Positions 43,060 to 55,007 of a stretch of DNA of 64,000 nt are shown here, one piece after another. A program made the translations under genes and the position numbers. The notes under the pieces are model-generated. The model did not search any database. It was not told the origin of the DNA and saw only the letters and a list, made by a program, of their open reading frames with translations. The first letter of the stretch is position 1, and every line of letters begins with the position of its first letter. Source of the DNA: Paenibacillus marchantiae (GTDB taxonomy: Bacteria > Bacillota > Bacilli > Paenibacillales > Paenibacillaceae); contig NZ_CP118270.1 in the NCBI RefSeq assembly GCF_028771845.1, positions 5,456,001 through 5,520,000 on the forward strand, read 5' to 3'.

Positions 43060-43920
43060 TTAGGACTCAATCAATCCATATTTCACAAAACTGTGGTACA
43101 AGCCATCTTCTTCAATAGTTCCTGTTATATCATCTGCAATGGCTTTGAGACCTGGCTTGGCATTGCCCATCGCAATCCCTACAGCACAATACTCCAGCAT
43201 CTCCGCATCATTCATGCCATCCCCAATGGCAAGTGTATCTTCACGTGACATACCCAGATGCTCCAATAAATCTGCAATAGCAATGGCTTTATGAATGCCC
43301 GGGATCATCAGTTCACCGCTTCCTTCACCGAAGATGGGCACTGTGCACTGAATGACTTCAAATTTGCCTTCGAACTCCTGCTTGATTCGATTGAACGGAA
43401 TCGTAGAGCTTTCCAGAAAACAAACTTTGTTTACGTCGTCCTTGTATAAATCGGCTTCACCATATGTCAAACCAGCAATAAACGGATGTGGCTTTTGTTC
43501 TTTTTTCGCTCTGGCACCGGGATCATTCTCTACATCCCCATAAATGCGACGTTCCAGATGAGATTGAAGATTGGCGCTGGCGTACAAAGCCGAATTGGAT
43601 TCGAGGTAGAAGTCAATCTGGTGTTCATTGAAAAAATCGACCATATGTCGTACATCTTCTGCCGTTACCCTTTTGTGATACAGCACATCCTGACCGAATT
43701 CAACATATCCACCACCAGCACCGACCAGACCGTCAAATCCTACGTCCCAAATAGAATCATAGATTTCCGCCTTCGATCGTCCTGTACATAAATAAAGCAG
43801 ATGTCCATTTTCACGTGCCTGTTTGCATGCCTGTTGTGCGGAAACCGGAATGTTGCCGTCATCATCTACCAATGTGCCATCAATATCTATAAAAACAATC
43901 TTTCGATTCGTTGTACTCAT
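43060..43920 (-). CDS. HAD superfamily hydrolase, Cof type
   Basis: A 286-residue Cof-type HAD phosphatase. Motif I is FIDIDGTLVDDDG, motif II LCTGRSK, a C2 cap lies in the middle, and motif IV is AIGDGMNDAEML near the C-terminus. These enzymes dephosphorylate sugar phosphates, FMN or PLP; the substrate is not predictable. I start at ATG 43918-43920 behind GGGGGAT. The reading frame extends further upstream but with no site or family likeness. Confidence 0.93.
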   Translation of the reverse strand: MSTTNRKIVFIDIDGTLVDDDGNIPVSAQQACKQARENGHLLYLCTGRSKAEIYDSIWDVGFDGLVGAGGGYVEFGQDVLYHKRVTAEDVRHMVDFFNEHQIDFYLESNSALYASANLQSHLERRIYGDVENDPGARAKKEQKPHPFIAGLTYGEADLYKDDVNKVCFLESSTIPFNRIKQEFEGKFEVIQCTVPIFGEGSGELMIPGIHKAIAIADLLEHLGMSREDTLAIGDGMNDAEMLEYCAVGIAMGNAKPGLKAIADDITGTIEEDGLYHSFVKYGLIES

Positions 43921-44020
43921 CTCGTATCCCCCATTAAAGTAATCCAAACGCATCACCCTATATTCCCCTTCGGTATCCGCAGTTCGTACATCAAAGTAAT
44001 CATAGTCATAATCACTTATT

Positions 44021-44536
44021 TTATAGCAATTTGTCCATATGCACCGTCTGCCAATCATCGTCCTGCTCCACTACAACCACATATCCCTGACGTTTCCAGA
44101 AATCCACGGCACCAGGCAAAAAGCGATGTGTATGCAAATACAAGGTTGTGTAGTGCAGCTCTGCCACCACTTTCTCCAGTTCTCTTACGAGGAGTGAACC
44201 GATACCGTATCTGCGATATTTAGAATCCACATAACATTTTACAATTTCGGCGGCAGACTGCTCAGGATATTGTCCATTCACAGCTTCGATACGCCCATCA
44301 TAAGGCAGGATACCGATGGAACCCACGATCTCATTATCTTCCGTGACCGCAACTAGAAAGACAGTAACGGCTGAATCCAGATAATGTTCTTTGAATTGCT
44401 CCAGATCTACAGGTAATTCCTCATGATCCAGCATTGGAAATACTTCTTTGCGTACACGCATGGCAAAATCAATTGCATCTTTCATTTGGTGCTCTTGAAT
44501 AGCTATCACTCTCGGGACCGCCTGAAGCTGTGTCAC
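44021..44536 (-). CDS. GNAT family N-acetyltransferase
   Basis: A 171-residue GNAT protein. The fold core has FLVAVTEDNEIVGSIGILPYDG, the acetyl-CoA loop V-DSKYRRYGIGSLLVRELE (R/QxxGxG/A motif), and a C-terminal FWKRQGYVVV. The start is uncertain: GTG 44534-44536 has AAGGA 11 bases upstream, while another GTG at 44507-44509 is possible. The acceptor is unknown. No neighbour suggests one. Confidence 0.85.
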   Translation of the reverse strand: MTQLQAVPRVIAIQEHQMKDAIDFAMRVRKEVFPMLDHEELPVDLEQFKEHYLDSAVTVFLVAVTEDNEIVGSIGILPYDGRIEAVNGQYPEQSAAEIVKCYVDSKYRRYGIGSLLVRELEKVVAELHYTTLYLHTHRFLPGAVDFWKRQGYVVVVEQDDDWQTVHMDKLL

Positions 44537-44754
44537 AAAATCCACATTCCTTATTCTTAGATTCGAGCCCGTTTCAGCTCCGTATACGAACCCAACGAAA
44601 CGCAAGTTCGCTCTCTGCTTACAATTCTACCGAAATAAACTCTTCCTATCAATCTATCTAAACTCCTAACCAAAATAGCAGAAAGCCCGCGCGATTTGAT
44701 AGGGTTCGCATACGATAAGGCGTGTCATCAATCAAATTCGAGGGGGAAGAACAT

Positions 44755-45915
44755 ATGTGGTTATCGCTTGGAATGTCTGCTGCAGCTCTGCTGGCAATTG
44801 GGTTCGTCTATCGTTATGTGGAAGATAAACTTGCCGCCAAAAAGTTTTATCCCCACGCACCCAAGCAGCTGTTAATCAAGTTCAAGGAAGGTACGACAGC
44901 TGACGAGATGCACACTCTGCATAAAAAAGCAAAATGCAACGTAGCCGAAACGTATGAAGATCTGGGCTGGTATCGCCTTGAATCAAGAAAGAAAATGCAA
45001 CGTATGTTAAAACACTACAAGGATCATGTGCTCATTGAGCACGCTGAACCTAACTACTACCTTCAGGCATCGTTTACACCAAGTGACCCGTTTTTCCCTT
45101 ACCAATACAACTTGCAAAAAATCAATGCTCCTGCTGCCTGGGATATTTCCCAAAGTAACAGTTCGGTGAAAATCGCGATCATTGACACTGGTGTGCAGTT
45201 AAACCATCCAGAGCTCGCTGGCAAGCTCCTTCCCGGATACGATTACGTTGATTATGATAATATTCCCGAAGACGGTAACGGACACGGTACCCATGTAGCT
45301 GGAATTGCGGCTTCTATAACCAATAACGGAGTTGGCATTGCAGGTGTGGCACCACTCGCTTCGATTGTCCCGCTGCGTGTGTTGGATAACAATGGACAAG
45401 GTACAACGGGTAACGTCGGAAACGGACTTGTTTATGCAGCCAACAACGGTATTCAAGTCGTTAACCTGAGTCTCGGTGGACCAACGGGAGAAGCCTTTCT
45501 TCAGGCTGCCGTGCAATATGCATGGGATCGGGGCGCTGTCATTATCGCGGCAGCAGGTAATGATAATACTTCGTATCCGATTGTACCTGCATCTTATCCC
45601 AATGTCATTGCGGTAGCTTCAACCAATCCTTCCGACCTCAAATCGAATTTCTCAAACTACGGATCGTGGGTAGATATGGCTGCACCGGGTGATACCATTC
45701 TGTCCACATACCTGGGTGGCTCATATGCCTATCTAAGCGGAACGTCCATGGCCGCTCCCCATGTAGCGGGAGTAGCTGCATTGCTGGCTTCCCGTGGGAA
45801 AACTAATGCGCAGATTCGTGATGCCTTATGCTTCGCATCCGATCCCGTATCCGGCTCTGGTGTCTACTGGACATATGGGCGACTGAATGCCTATCAGAGT
45901 CTGCAAGTGCCATAA
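44755..45915 (+). CDS. S8 family serine protease with N-terminal membrane anchor
   Basis: A 386-residue subtilisin-like protease. A hydrophobic segment (about 2-19) lacks a clear signal peptidase site. A propeptide-like region (about 35-105, PKQLLIKFKEGTTADEMH) follows, then the catalytic domain with Asp144 in IAIIDTGV, His177 in GNGHGTHVAG and Ser332 in SGTSMAAPHVAG, plus oxyanion Asn270. The catalytic triad is complete. The segment suggests either a signal peptide or a membrane tether with the protease outside. ATG 44755 lies after GAGGGGG. It is monocistronic with a bidirectional terminator. Confidence 0.94.
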   Translation: MWLSLGMSAAALLAIGFVYRYVEDKLAAKKFYPHAPKQLLIKFKEGTTADEMHTLHKKAKCNVAETYEDLGWYRLESRKKMQRMLKHYKDHVLIEHAEPNYYLQASFTPSDPFFPYQYNLQKINAPAAWDISQSNSSVKIAIIDTGVQLNHPELAGKLLPGYDYVDYDNIPEDGNGHGTHVAGIAASITNNGVGIAGVAPLASIVPLRVLDNNGQGTTGNVGNGLVYAANNGIQVVNLSLGGPTGEAFLQAAVQYAWDRGAVIIAAAGNDNTSYPIVPASYPNVIAVASTNPSDLKSNFSNYGSWVDMAAPGDTILSTYLGGSYAYLSGTSMAAPHVAGVAALLASRGKTNAQIRDALCFASDPVSGSGVYWTYGRLNAYQSLQVP

Positions 45916-45983
45916 CACAATTACATTCACTCTTGATGGCATGGATCATCGCCATTTCCGTTTCTCACGTATAAAGAAATCAA

Positions 45984-46020
45984 AAAAACCATGGGGCTTC
46001 TATCGAAGCTCCATGGTTTA
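45984..46020. terminator. Bidirectional terminator between the protease and ridA-like genes
   Basis: AAACCATGGGGCTTC-TATC-GAAGCTCCATGGTTT; A-rich on one side, T-rich on the other, between convergent genes. Confidence 0.85.
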
Positions 46021-46037
46021 AAGAAGTTTATTTGGTT

Positions 46038-46436
46038 CTACACTTTTGCTGCCCATATTTCGATTTCAATTTTAATTTCGGGTAGACCTAACTCCGTAAT
46101 ATATCCAATTGTCATCGCAGGATAATCCTGACTAAATAATTGTCCCCACTCAGCGTATAAGAAATCCCAATCGATCTTCTCCGTTGCCCATACGTTAACT
46201 TTGATAATATGTTCAGCATCTAAATGCTCGGATTCGAGTACTGTTTTAATATTATTGAATGTATTCGTGACTTGCTCATTCAGACCGTCCGGAAAGTGTC
46301 CGCTACGATCTGCTCCAATTTGACCCGATGTCACGAATAACTCTGCATTCCTCGGAATTCTTGTAATATGCGTGTACTGTCCTACAGGAGCTGGCATATT
46401 AGCTGGATTTTTTCTAGTAATTTTGTCGGTTTTCAT
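46038..46436 (-). CDS. RidA family enamine/imine deaminase-like protein
   Basis: A 132-residue YjgF/RidA protein, a trimer that hydrolyses reactive enamines. SGQIGAD and FNNIKTVLESEHLDAEHIIKVNVW fit the family; the C-terminal GLPEIKIEIEIWAA is diagnostic. The catalytic Arg that marks the RidA subclass is not seen at its usual place near the C-terminus (IEIEIWAAK), so this may be a Rid2/3-type member with a different substrate. GAGG lies ahead of the ATG. Confidence 0.86.
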   Translation of the reverse strand: MKTDKITRKNPANMPAPVGQYTHITRIPRNAELFVTSGQIGADRSGHFPDGLNEQVTNTFNNIKTVLESEHLDAEHIIKVNVWATEKIDWDFLYAEWGQLFSQDYPAMTIGYITELGLPEIKIEIEIWAAKV

Positions 46437-46524
46437 GTTGATTACCTCGTCATTCTTAAGATTTTTCTGCGATATTCCCTAGTTTTCTTCCTCATTTGGG
46501 CACACTTCTCCCTTGGAATAGATT

Positions 46525-46590
46525 CTAGAAAAAGACAGCAGTGGAGTATCCATATCCCGGAGATATAAACGCAAGTGATTTTTTCTTCAT
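46525..46590 (-). CDS. Very short reading frame with good ribosome site
   Basis: Twenty-one codons, MKKKSLAFISPGYGYSTAVFF, then TAG, with GGGAGGAG about eight bases ahead of the ATG. The N-terminus resembles the start of a membrane or signal-anchored protein, so this could be a truncated remnant, a leader peptide for the ridA-like gene downstream, or chance. In a shifted frame a basic stretch (REKCAQMRKKTREYRRK) follows. I cannot decide. Confidence 0.35.
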   Translation of the reverse strand: MKKKSLAFISPGYGYSTAVFF

Positions 46591-46684
46591 GATTGGATGC
46601 TCCTCCCTTCTTAAGTGACAAGATTCTCTTGATCTTTTCATTATATATATGAAACAAATTATGAGTCAAATTCATCCCTCATAA

Positions 46685-46721
46685 GCAAAGAGCAATCCCG
46701 TGTCAACGAGACTGCTCTTTG
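46685..46721 (-). terminator. Hairpin after the first 6-phospho-beta-glucosidase gene
   Basis: CAAAGAGCA and TGCTCTTTG arms with a 19-base loop, 29 bases past the stop codon. The T-run after it on the minus strand is weak. Confidence 0.5.
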
Positions 46722-46749
46722 TAATATTCGAAAGGGACTACACCTGGAG

Positions 46750-48192
<1,443 letters not shown>

Positions 48193-48226
48193 TCACGTCT
48201 ACCTCCTATCCATAATGAACGTTCAT

Positions 48227-50152
<1,926 letters not shown>

Positions 50153-50179
50153 CTAAGTAGACTCCCGATGCTTGTGAAA

Positions 50180-50286
50180 CAAAGAAAACCTGAACTACTG
50201 AACATACACAACGCACCGAAAAATCCGGAAACAAGTCGTGATATTCAGCAATTCAGGTTTTGCCCTTAACGGTTGCAACCCTGTAA
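50180..50286 (-). promoter_or_regulatory. RAT antiterminator and overlapping terminator before bglP copy 1
   Basis: A RAT-like stretch on the minus strand opens GGGTTGCAAC (5' end near 50284) and closes GGGCAAAACC. Its 3' end overlaps a terminator in which AAAACCTGAATTGCTGAA pairs with TTCAGTAGTTCAGGTTTT, followed by CTTTG. A BglG/LicT protein bound to the RAT would block the terminator when sugar is present. A second GGGTTGCAAC-like copy, near 50340-50350, lies further upstream and may be a decoy or vestige. Confidence 0.85.
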
Positions 50287-50416
50287 GGCTGTACACAGCG
50301 ATATTCAGTTGTAGCATTAACAACTTCATCTTAAAGTAAGTTGCAACCCATCTTTACGGACCCAGAGTGGTCGGAAGTATCGGAATTGCCTGATTGAACA
50401 GTTACAATCCGATTGA

Positions 50417-50469
50417 TGTATGCGCTTACTTTATGGATTCATAATATAATAACTTCTAATCTTTTGCAA
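50417..50469 (-). promoter_or_regulatory. Sigma-A promoter with cre-like site for bglP copy 1
   Basis: TTGCAA (50464-50469) and TATTAT (50441-50446) lie 17 bases apart on the minus strand. Immediately downstream, at 50417-50430, is AGTAAGCGCATACA, which matches 12 of 14 positions of the CcpA cre consensus, so glucose repression at the start site is likely. The leader of about 300 bases carries the RAT switch. Confidence 0.7.
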
Positions 50470-50503
50470 GCGTTTTTTTAAGAATCTTTATTTTGTAATA
50501 TCG

Positions 50504-51343
50504 TTACTCTGAAGTGGCATGCACCACACGCTCAATATGAATGGTTAAATACATCATTTCTTCGTTAGTCAGTTGATACGTGTAGTTATTTTCAATGAAT
50601 TTTCTAATCTTCTCCGAGCACTTGTGCGCTTCAGGATACTTTTTCTGAATCATCTCGAATAACTCATCGTCGTTGTTGCTCTTATAATGATTGCCTTTTA
50701 CCAGCCGTTGGGCGAAAAACTTCAGATGAGTCACAAATCGATAATAATTCAATGAGTTCTCGTCAAAGTCCATTTTGAAATGATATTTGATGATCGTCAA
50801 AATCTCCTGCATGACCTGAGTCATGCTTCGGATGTTAGGCATCTCTTCGTTAAGTGCTGCATTTACAAAATGAAGTGCCATAAACCCCGCCTCATCTTCC
50901 GGCAAAAGCACACCAAACTGATCACAAATCATATTTAACGCTTCCAGCCCTACCTCATATTCGTCCTTGTAGAGTTGCTTGGTCTCCCACAGCAGTCCAT
51001 TACGGATGGGCAGATTGTTACGATAACGTTCAATGGCAAAATGAATATGATCCGTCAGATGCAGATAGATACTCTCGTTTAGCTTTTTCCCAAGCTTCAG
51101 CTTGGCATAGGCAATAATCTCTTCAGACACTTTCATGTATTCCAGTGGTATGCTCGCGATTAATGCCTTGAAATTTTCCTGAATATTTTCATTCTGTAAA
51201 GTAAATATCTTATCAATATGCTGCTCCGACACCTCATCGCCGGCTCGCTTCTGAAAAGCAATTCCCCGGCCAATAACGATGACTTCACGTTCATCTTTAA
51301 TCGCAACTACAGCATTATTGTTTAACACCTTCTCGATCTTCAC
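50504..51343 (-). CDS. BglG/LicT family transcriptional antiterminator, copy 1
   Basis: A 279-residue antiterminator. The N-terminal CAT RNA-binding domain (about 1-57, KIEKVLNNNAVVAIKDE... GRGIAFQKRAGDEV) is followed by PRD1 (about 70-165) and PRD2 (about 175-275). PRD1 and PRD2 hold conserved His residues in LTDHIHFAIERY and ALHFVNAALNEE, the sites of PTS-dependent phosphorylation. It starts at GTG 51341-51343, eight bases after GGAG; a longer upstream ATG frame lacks a CAT domain fit. It lies just ahead of bglP copy 1. Confidence 0.94.
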   Translation of the reverse strand: MKIEKVLNNNAVVAIKDEREVIVIGRGIAFQKRAGDEVSEQHIDKIFTLQNENIQENFKALIASIPLEYMKVSEEIIAYAKLKLGKKLNESIYLHLTDHIHFAIERYRNNLPIRNGLLWETKQLYKDEYEVGLEALNMICDQFGVLLPEDEAGFMALHFVNAALNEEMPNIRSMTQVMQEILTIIKYHFKMDFDENSLNYYRFVTHLKFFAQRLVKGNHYKSNNDDELFEMIQKKYPEAHKCSEKIRKFIENNYTYQLTNEEMMYLTIHIERVVHATSE

Positions 51344-51364
51344 TTTATCCACTCCAATATACAG

Positions 51365-51387
51365 AAAAAGGCAAACCGTGCCTTCCA
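51365..51387 (-). terminator. Short attenuator-like hairpin before licT copy 1
   Basis: AAGGCA-CGGTT-TGCCTT followed by TTTC on the minus strand, about 20 bases upstream of the gene start. The stem is short. I see no RAT overlapping it, so its effect is uncertain. Confidence 0.35.
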
Positions 51388-51442
51388 TGAGGTCACTGGC
51401 CTTGCCCATTTCACTTCAATGTTAACTATATGTGCGTTCATG

Positions 51443-51471
51443 GTATTACATTTTTCTACATTGTGCAACAA
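51443..51471 (-). promoter_or_regulatory. Candidate promoter for licT copy 1
   Basis: TTGTTG (51466-51471) and TAATAC (51443-51448), 17 bases apart. This is the best candidate in the gap 51344-52030. That 687-base gap has no convincing gene. It also holds a terminator at 51860-51887 and a small dyad, AAGTGCTTGCACTT, at 51785-51798. Confidence 0.4.
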
Positions 51472-51859
51472 AAAAATCGATGATGCTTTCCACCTAAAAA
51501 AACACTTTCTGATTGCATAAATGAATCTGTTTATCTGCTTTGTATTTTTTTCTGTTTGCGAATAATCATTCTGTATCTATCTACCTTCCCATTATAAGCA
51601 CTCCCTTAGCATGACGCCTTATCCAGGGAATTATACTTGCACCCAGAGCTCCAGATCCAGAATTTCAATACCTGTCTGTATTAGATCTGTATCATTCAGC
51701 CTACTCCTCGCCTTCCACTTCGTCCATTAATAAACCAAAATTTATAGATACGTTCATGAACATTTTCGCGCCAGTTCAGATAAAAAGTGCTTGCACTTAT
51801 TCACTATATTTTGGCTAATATGCTTCTTGAAATTCTGTTGAATTCGGATCATAAATAAA

Positions 51860-51887
51860 CAAAAAAGCCCTCCTTAGAGGAGGACTT
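51860..51887 (-). terminator. Intrinsic terminator downstream of the 101-residue membrane protein gene
   Basis: AGTCCTCCTCT pairs with AGGAGGGCT with a short loop, followed by TTTTTTG on the minus strand, about 150 bases past the gene stop. Confidence 0.7.
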
Positions 51888-52030
51888 AATGTGTCCGAAT
51901 GATGAAAAATTGCATACAAAAAAAATTAATTATCATTATTTCGTCACGCTTTTCTCACTTTTTTGCAGACATATATCATCTCTCGAATCCATTGGCACTC
52001 TATTTCTTCATTTTTCGTGTAGTCGGTTCA

Positions 52031-52336
52031 TCATGATTTATTCTTTTTGCTTTCCTTCTCCAGTTCTGCTTCGATTCTTCGATTAATGATCTTCAACTGG
52101 TCCGAATCCAAGTGTTCGATATCCGTTAACTGTTTATCGATCTGGTACTCTTCCGCTTCGCCCTTGTGCATCAATCCTAGATGATGCTTGATGGATCGAA
52201 TATCCTCGCGCATACTCATGGTCTGACGATAATTGTCTGCAACAAGTGCAAATATAATCGCGCCTGCCAGAATCGTACCATATGGCATCAGAAGACACAG
52301 AACAAATCCTACTATTAAAGCCAAAATGATATACAT
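52031..52336 (-). CDS. Small hypothetical membrane protein
   Basis: A 101-residue protein. The N-terminal about 40 residues are hydrophobic (two short membrane segments around YIILALIVGFVLCLLMP and ILAGAIIFALVADN). The rest is charged and probably coiled or helical, with MSMREDIRSIKHHLGL and a Lys-rich end. I do not recognise a family. The start ATG 52334-52336 lies six bases after GGAGGGG. It begins 21 bases past the stop of the P-loop protein gene. Confidence 0.75.
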   Translation of the reverse strand: MYIILALIVGFVLCLLMPYGTILAGAIIFALVADNYRQTMSMREDIRSIKHHLGLMHKGEAEEYQIDKQLTDIEHLDSDQLKIINRRIEAELEKESKKNKS

Positions 52337-52357
52337 GCTTTTCCCCTCCACTTTCAA

Positions 52358-52918
52358 TTACAGTTTGAATCGTTCTTGGATTAGCTGTGCCACGTCTTTC
52401 GGGCTCTTGTCAGTGTTATTAATCCGAATATAATGCTCATGCGTAATTTCTCCAGGCTCGGAGTTCAATCGATATTTCTCCATACTCGAAAGCAGATCCT
52501 GCTCTGACCATTCGACATTACGCTTCGTTGCTTTGTGCAGCAGCCGATATGGGCTCTTGTTACGCTCCAATCGTTCCGCCAGATCAGCCTCCAGTTCAAC
52601 ATAACATACCTCTGCACCTCTGGACTCAAACAACGCACAGACTTTGCGAATGTACTCCCAATCCTCTTTCATATCGAATGCCCACACAAATGTAAAAATC
52701 AAACCGGGCAGCTCGCTCTTCGCCACTTCTTCAAAAATCTCCTGACGGAACAGATTAACAAGTCTCTTTCCTTGAGGTGTACCATAACTGAAATAAGGTG
52801 ACACCAATTCAATCGTCATATGATTGTGAAACAATTTCAGATCGGTGATCTTCTCCAATTCCTGACCCACCGTCATTTTCCCTACAGCCTGTGGACCAAA
52901 AATAATGATGAACTTCAT
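52358..52918 (-). CDS. P-loop kinase-like protein
   Basis: A 186-residue P-loop protein of the AAA_33/shikimate kinase-like group. Walker A is FGPQAVGKMT at about 7-16 (Met where Ser/Thr is usual before Thr), followed by DLKLFHNHMTIELV. The fold then continues with LIFTFVWAF, EVCYVELEADLAERLERN with Arg-rich lid, and an RNVEWSEQ segment. It probably phosphorylates a small molecule or nucleotide, but no substrate is indicated. It precedes the 101-residue membrane protein gene by 21 bases. Confidence 0.82.
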   Translation of the reverse strand: MKFIIIFGPQAVGKMTVGQELEKITDLKLFHNHMTIELVSPYFSYGTPQGKRLVNLFRQEIFEEVAKSELPGLIFTFVWAFDMKEDWEYIRKVCALFESRGAEVCYVELEADLAERLERNKSPYRLLHKATKRNVEWSEQDLLSSMEKYRLNSEPGEITHEHYIRINNTDKSPKDVAQLIQERFKL

Positions 52919-53002
52919 TCCACCACTCCTGACATTAACAACATGTATTCCATTACTTGAATTTTATGGACATTAGTCCATAATAACGCCTCTTCGACAA
53001 AT

Positions 53003-53057
53003 AAAAAAGAGATTTCAAGTCACCCGCTGAATGTTCAGGGCTTGAAATCTCTTTTTC
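53003..53057. terminator. Terminator between the acyltransferase and kinase-like genes
   Basis: AAAAAGAGATTTCAAG and CTTGAAATCTCTTTTT arms with a GC-containing loop. T-runs are present in both directions; on the minus strand it follows the acyltransferase gene by 41 bases. Confidence 0.85.
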
Positions 53058-53097
53058 GGTTTTACTTTATATTCATCGTTACACAGTCTGCCAAACG

Positions 53098-54186
53098 TTA
53101 ACGTCCGATCAGAACCCATCCCCACTTCATTCGACGAAGTCCCATGGCAATAATCCATGAGAGCAAAATCGCCACAACATAAGACAGCATAATACCAAGA
53201 CTGAAGTGTGGGGCGAGTTCCACGGTGAGTTCTCTTCTCCAGAACAAGAGCACTAATGGGTGTATTAAGAATACACCAAACGCCACCGTACCCAAAGAGT
53301 TCAGAATGCGAGTTGTCCGATTAGATCCATTCTGTTTCCATGCACCTATTCGTTCACATACGATCAGTAAGAGTAAGCAGGCTGAGAGAGTAAACAGATT
53401 ACGGAATAGAAATAGCAACGTATAGGTTAGCGCCGGAGTTGCGGCGAAAGCCGTTTTTATATAAGTATTACCGTAAATAAACACTGCTCCTCCGCTCAAC
53501 AATGCAGCAATCAGCACATAACGGTACGAGAACAATTTCTTCAAAGCCGCATCGAAGTTCAACCCAATCCATGCACCGAATCCAATAACAATTAGGTAAC
53601 TGGGCAGCAAACTCCCCATCCGTGAGAAATGAAACTGCAAATGCAACGCGTAAAAAACAGCCTGCGTAGCAATAAAGAACAAAGGTAAATATCGATTAAA
53701 CAAACGATAACGTGTTAACGATAGAAGTATTGGAAACACCACATAAAATTGCAAAATAATCAGAAAAAAATATAAATGCGTGTGTGCAGTACCGGTTAAC
53801 AATTGCTCCGAGAACTGCTTCACATGTGCCAGAGGTTCTTTGCCTGCTAGCCATTGTTTGACGATAAAATAAATGAGTGACCAGGCCAGATAAGGCACAA
53901 AAACATAAAATAATCGCTTTTTATAAAAAGCGGGCATCCAGCCCTTTTCCTTTATCTTGGAGCTGTAATTGTAGAACAACACCAATGAGGACAGAAACAG
54001 GAATGCAGGTACGGCGAATTGCAGAAAGCTGTTCCAAAAATAATAAAAGTTATGATCCAACGTGTGCTTGGGATAATGTGCAACTGCTGTTGAAGTCGCA
54101 TGAATGGCGACCACTGCCATAATTGCAAAAGCACGATAGAGATCCAGATACTCAATACGCCGGGGCCGATTAACCGGTTGATTCAT
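53098..54186 (-). CDS. Acyltransferase family membrane protein (acyltransferase 3)
   Basis: A 362-residue protein with about ten membrane segments. The N-terminal RRIEYLDLYRAFAIMAVVAIHATS holds the family Arg and the catalytic His; FLSSLVLFYNY follows. Members O-acylate surface polysaccharides, peptidoglycan or membrane-bound sugars. The acceptor is not clear. GAGG lies seven bases ahead of the ATG. It is a single gene, with a terminator downstream; 54187-54337 shows no gene. Confidence 0.9.
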   Translation of the reverse strand: MNQPVNRPRRIEYLDLYRAFAIMAVVAIHATSTAVAHYPKHTLDHNFYYFWNSFLQFAVPAFLFLSSLVLFYNYSSKIKEKGWMPAFYKKRLFYVFVPYLAWSLIYFIVKQWLAGKEPLAHVKQFSEQLLTGTAHTHLYFFLIILQFYVVFPILLSLTRYRLFNRYLPLFFIATQAVFYALHLQFHFSRMGSLLPSYLIVIGFGAWIGLNFDAALKKLFSYRYVLIAALLSGGAVFIYGNTYIKTAFAATPALTYTLLFLFRNLFTLSACLLLLIVCERIGAWKQNGSNRTTRILNSLGTVAFGVFLIHPLVLLFWRRELTVELAPHFSLGIMLSYVVAILLSWIIAMGLRRMKWGWVLIGR

Positions 54187-54337
54187 AATAAAACCTCACT
54201 TATGCCTGATAGGATGATAGTTTCCGGCCGCAATCCAGATTCTAACCTTTATTTTAATCAGCAGACGTGGGTATTACAATCATGATCTATATTATTTTTG
54301 TTAAATTACAACAAGATTCAGCATTATTCGACATTAG

Positions 54338-54865
54338 CTATTTACTTATCCAGAACCGCTCAACGATATTCCCGTCAGGTTCTACATAGTCTTGATCCTG
54401 GATGCCCCCGTTACGAAGAATAACTCTTCTGGATGCCTCATTATGTGCGTCACATACGACTAATACTTTGGGAATCCCAAGATCTTTGGTAATTTCCAAG
54501 GAAAGCTTGAGGATCTCTGCACCGTATCCGTTTTGCCTCTCGCCTGGACGAATTCCATAACCAATATGCCCTCCGCTATGGAACAGCTTCTCATTCAATT
54601 CATGTCGTATATTTACGACTCCAACAACTCGATCACTCTCCGTCACGAGCCAGTATGTACTGTCCCTAACCCAGCCCTCAGGAATATCGATGCCTTGTTC
54701 ACTGCGTTCCAAAAAAGCTAACATCTCTTCAAAAGGATAGGGCTCTTTCGAAATGACCCACGGTACCATTGATTCTCCGCTTGCAACCCAGTCTTCATAA
54801 AATGCTGCATACGTTTCTTTATATTCAGCTGAAGGTTTGACTAGTCTAACTTTTTCTTTGCTCAT
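54338..54865 (-). CDS. GNAT family N-acetyltransferase
   Basis: A 175-residue GNAT protein. Residues EKVRLVKPSAEYKETYAAFYEDW open the fold. STYWLVTESDRVVGVVNIRHELNEKL and HIGYGIRPGERQNGYGAEIL (acetyl-CoA loop RxxGYG) follow, then VVCDAHNEASRRVILRNGG. The layout resembles RimJ/RimL-type and DUF-type acetyltransferases. I prefer ATG 54863-54865, 11 bases after AAGGAGG. It has no operon partner. Confidence 0.86.
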   Translation of the reverse strand: MSKEKVRLVKPSAEYKETYAAFYEDWVASGESMVPWVISKEPYPFEEMLAFLERSEQGIDIPEGWVRDSTYWLVTESDRVVGVVNIRHELNEKLFHSGGHIGYGIRPGERQNGYGAEILKLSLEITKDLGIPKVLVVCDAHNEASRRVILRNGGIQDQDYVEPDGNIVERFWISK

Positions 54866-54906
54866 TCTAAATACGTCCTCCTTACTCATAATGTCTCTGT
54901 CCAAGT

Positions 54907-54938
54907 AAAAAAAAGAGAACCTGCGTGTGCAGATCCTC
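54907..54938 (-). terminator. Intrinsic terminator after the rhamnosidase gene
   Basis: GAGGATCTGC-ACAC-GCAGGTTCTC followed by TTTTTTTT on the minus strand, 70 bases past the rhamnosidase stop. Confidence 0.88.
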
Positions 54939-55007
54939 TACTCGGTCCAGCTTTCGCTATTATATTAGTTCACGATCCTGCTTGCTTATTCCTCTAATGC
55001 ACACCAG

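Noticed and set aside
51889-52086. Frame of 65 codons in the gap near the small membrane protein gene
   Set aside because: It has a Phe/Ser/His-rich composition typical of non-coding AT-rich DNA and no convincing start.
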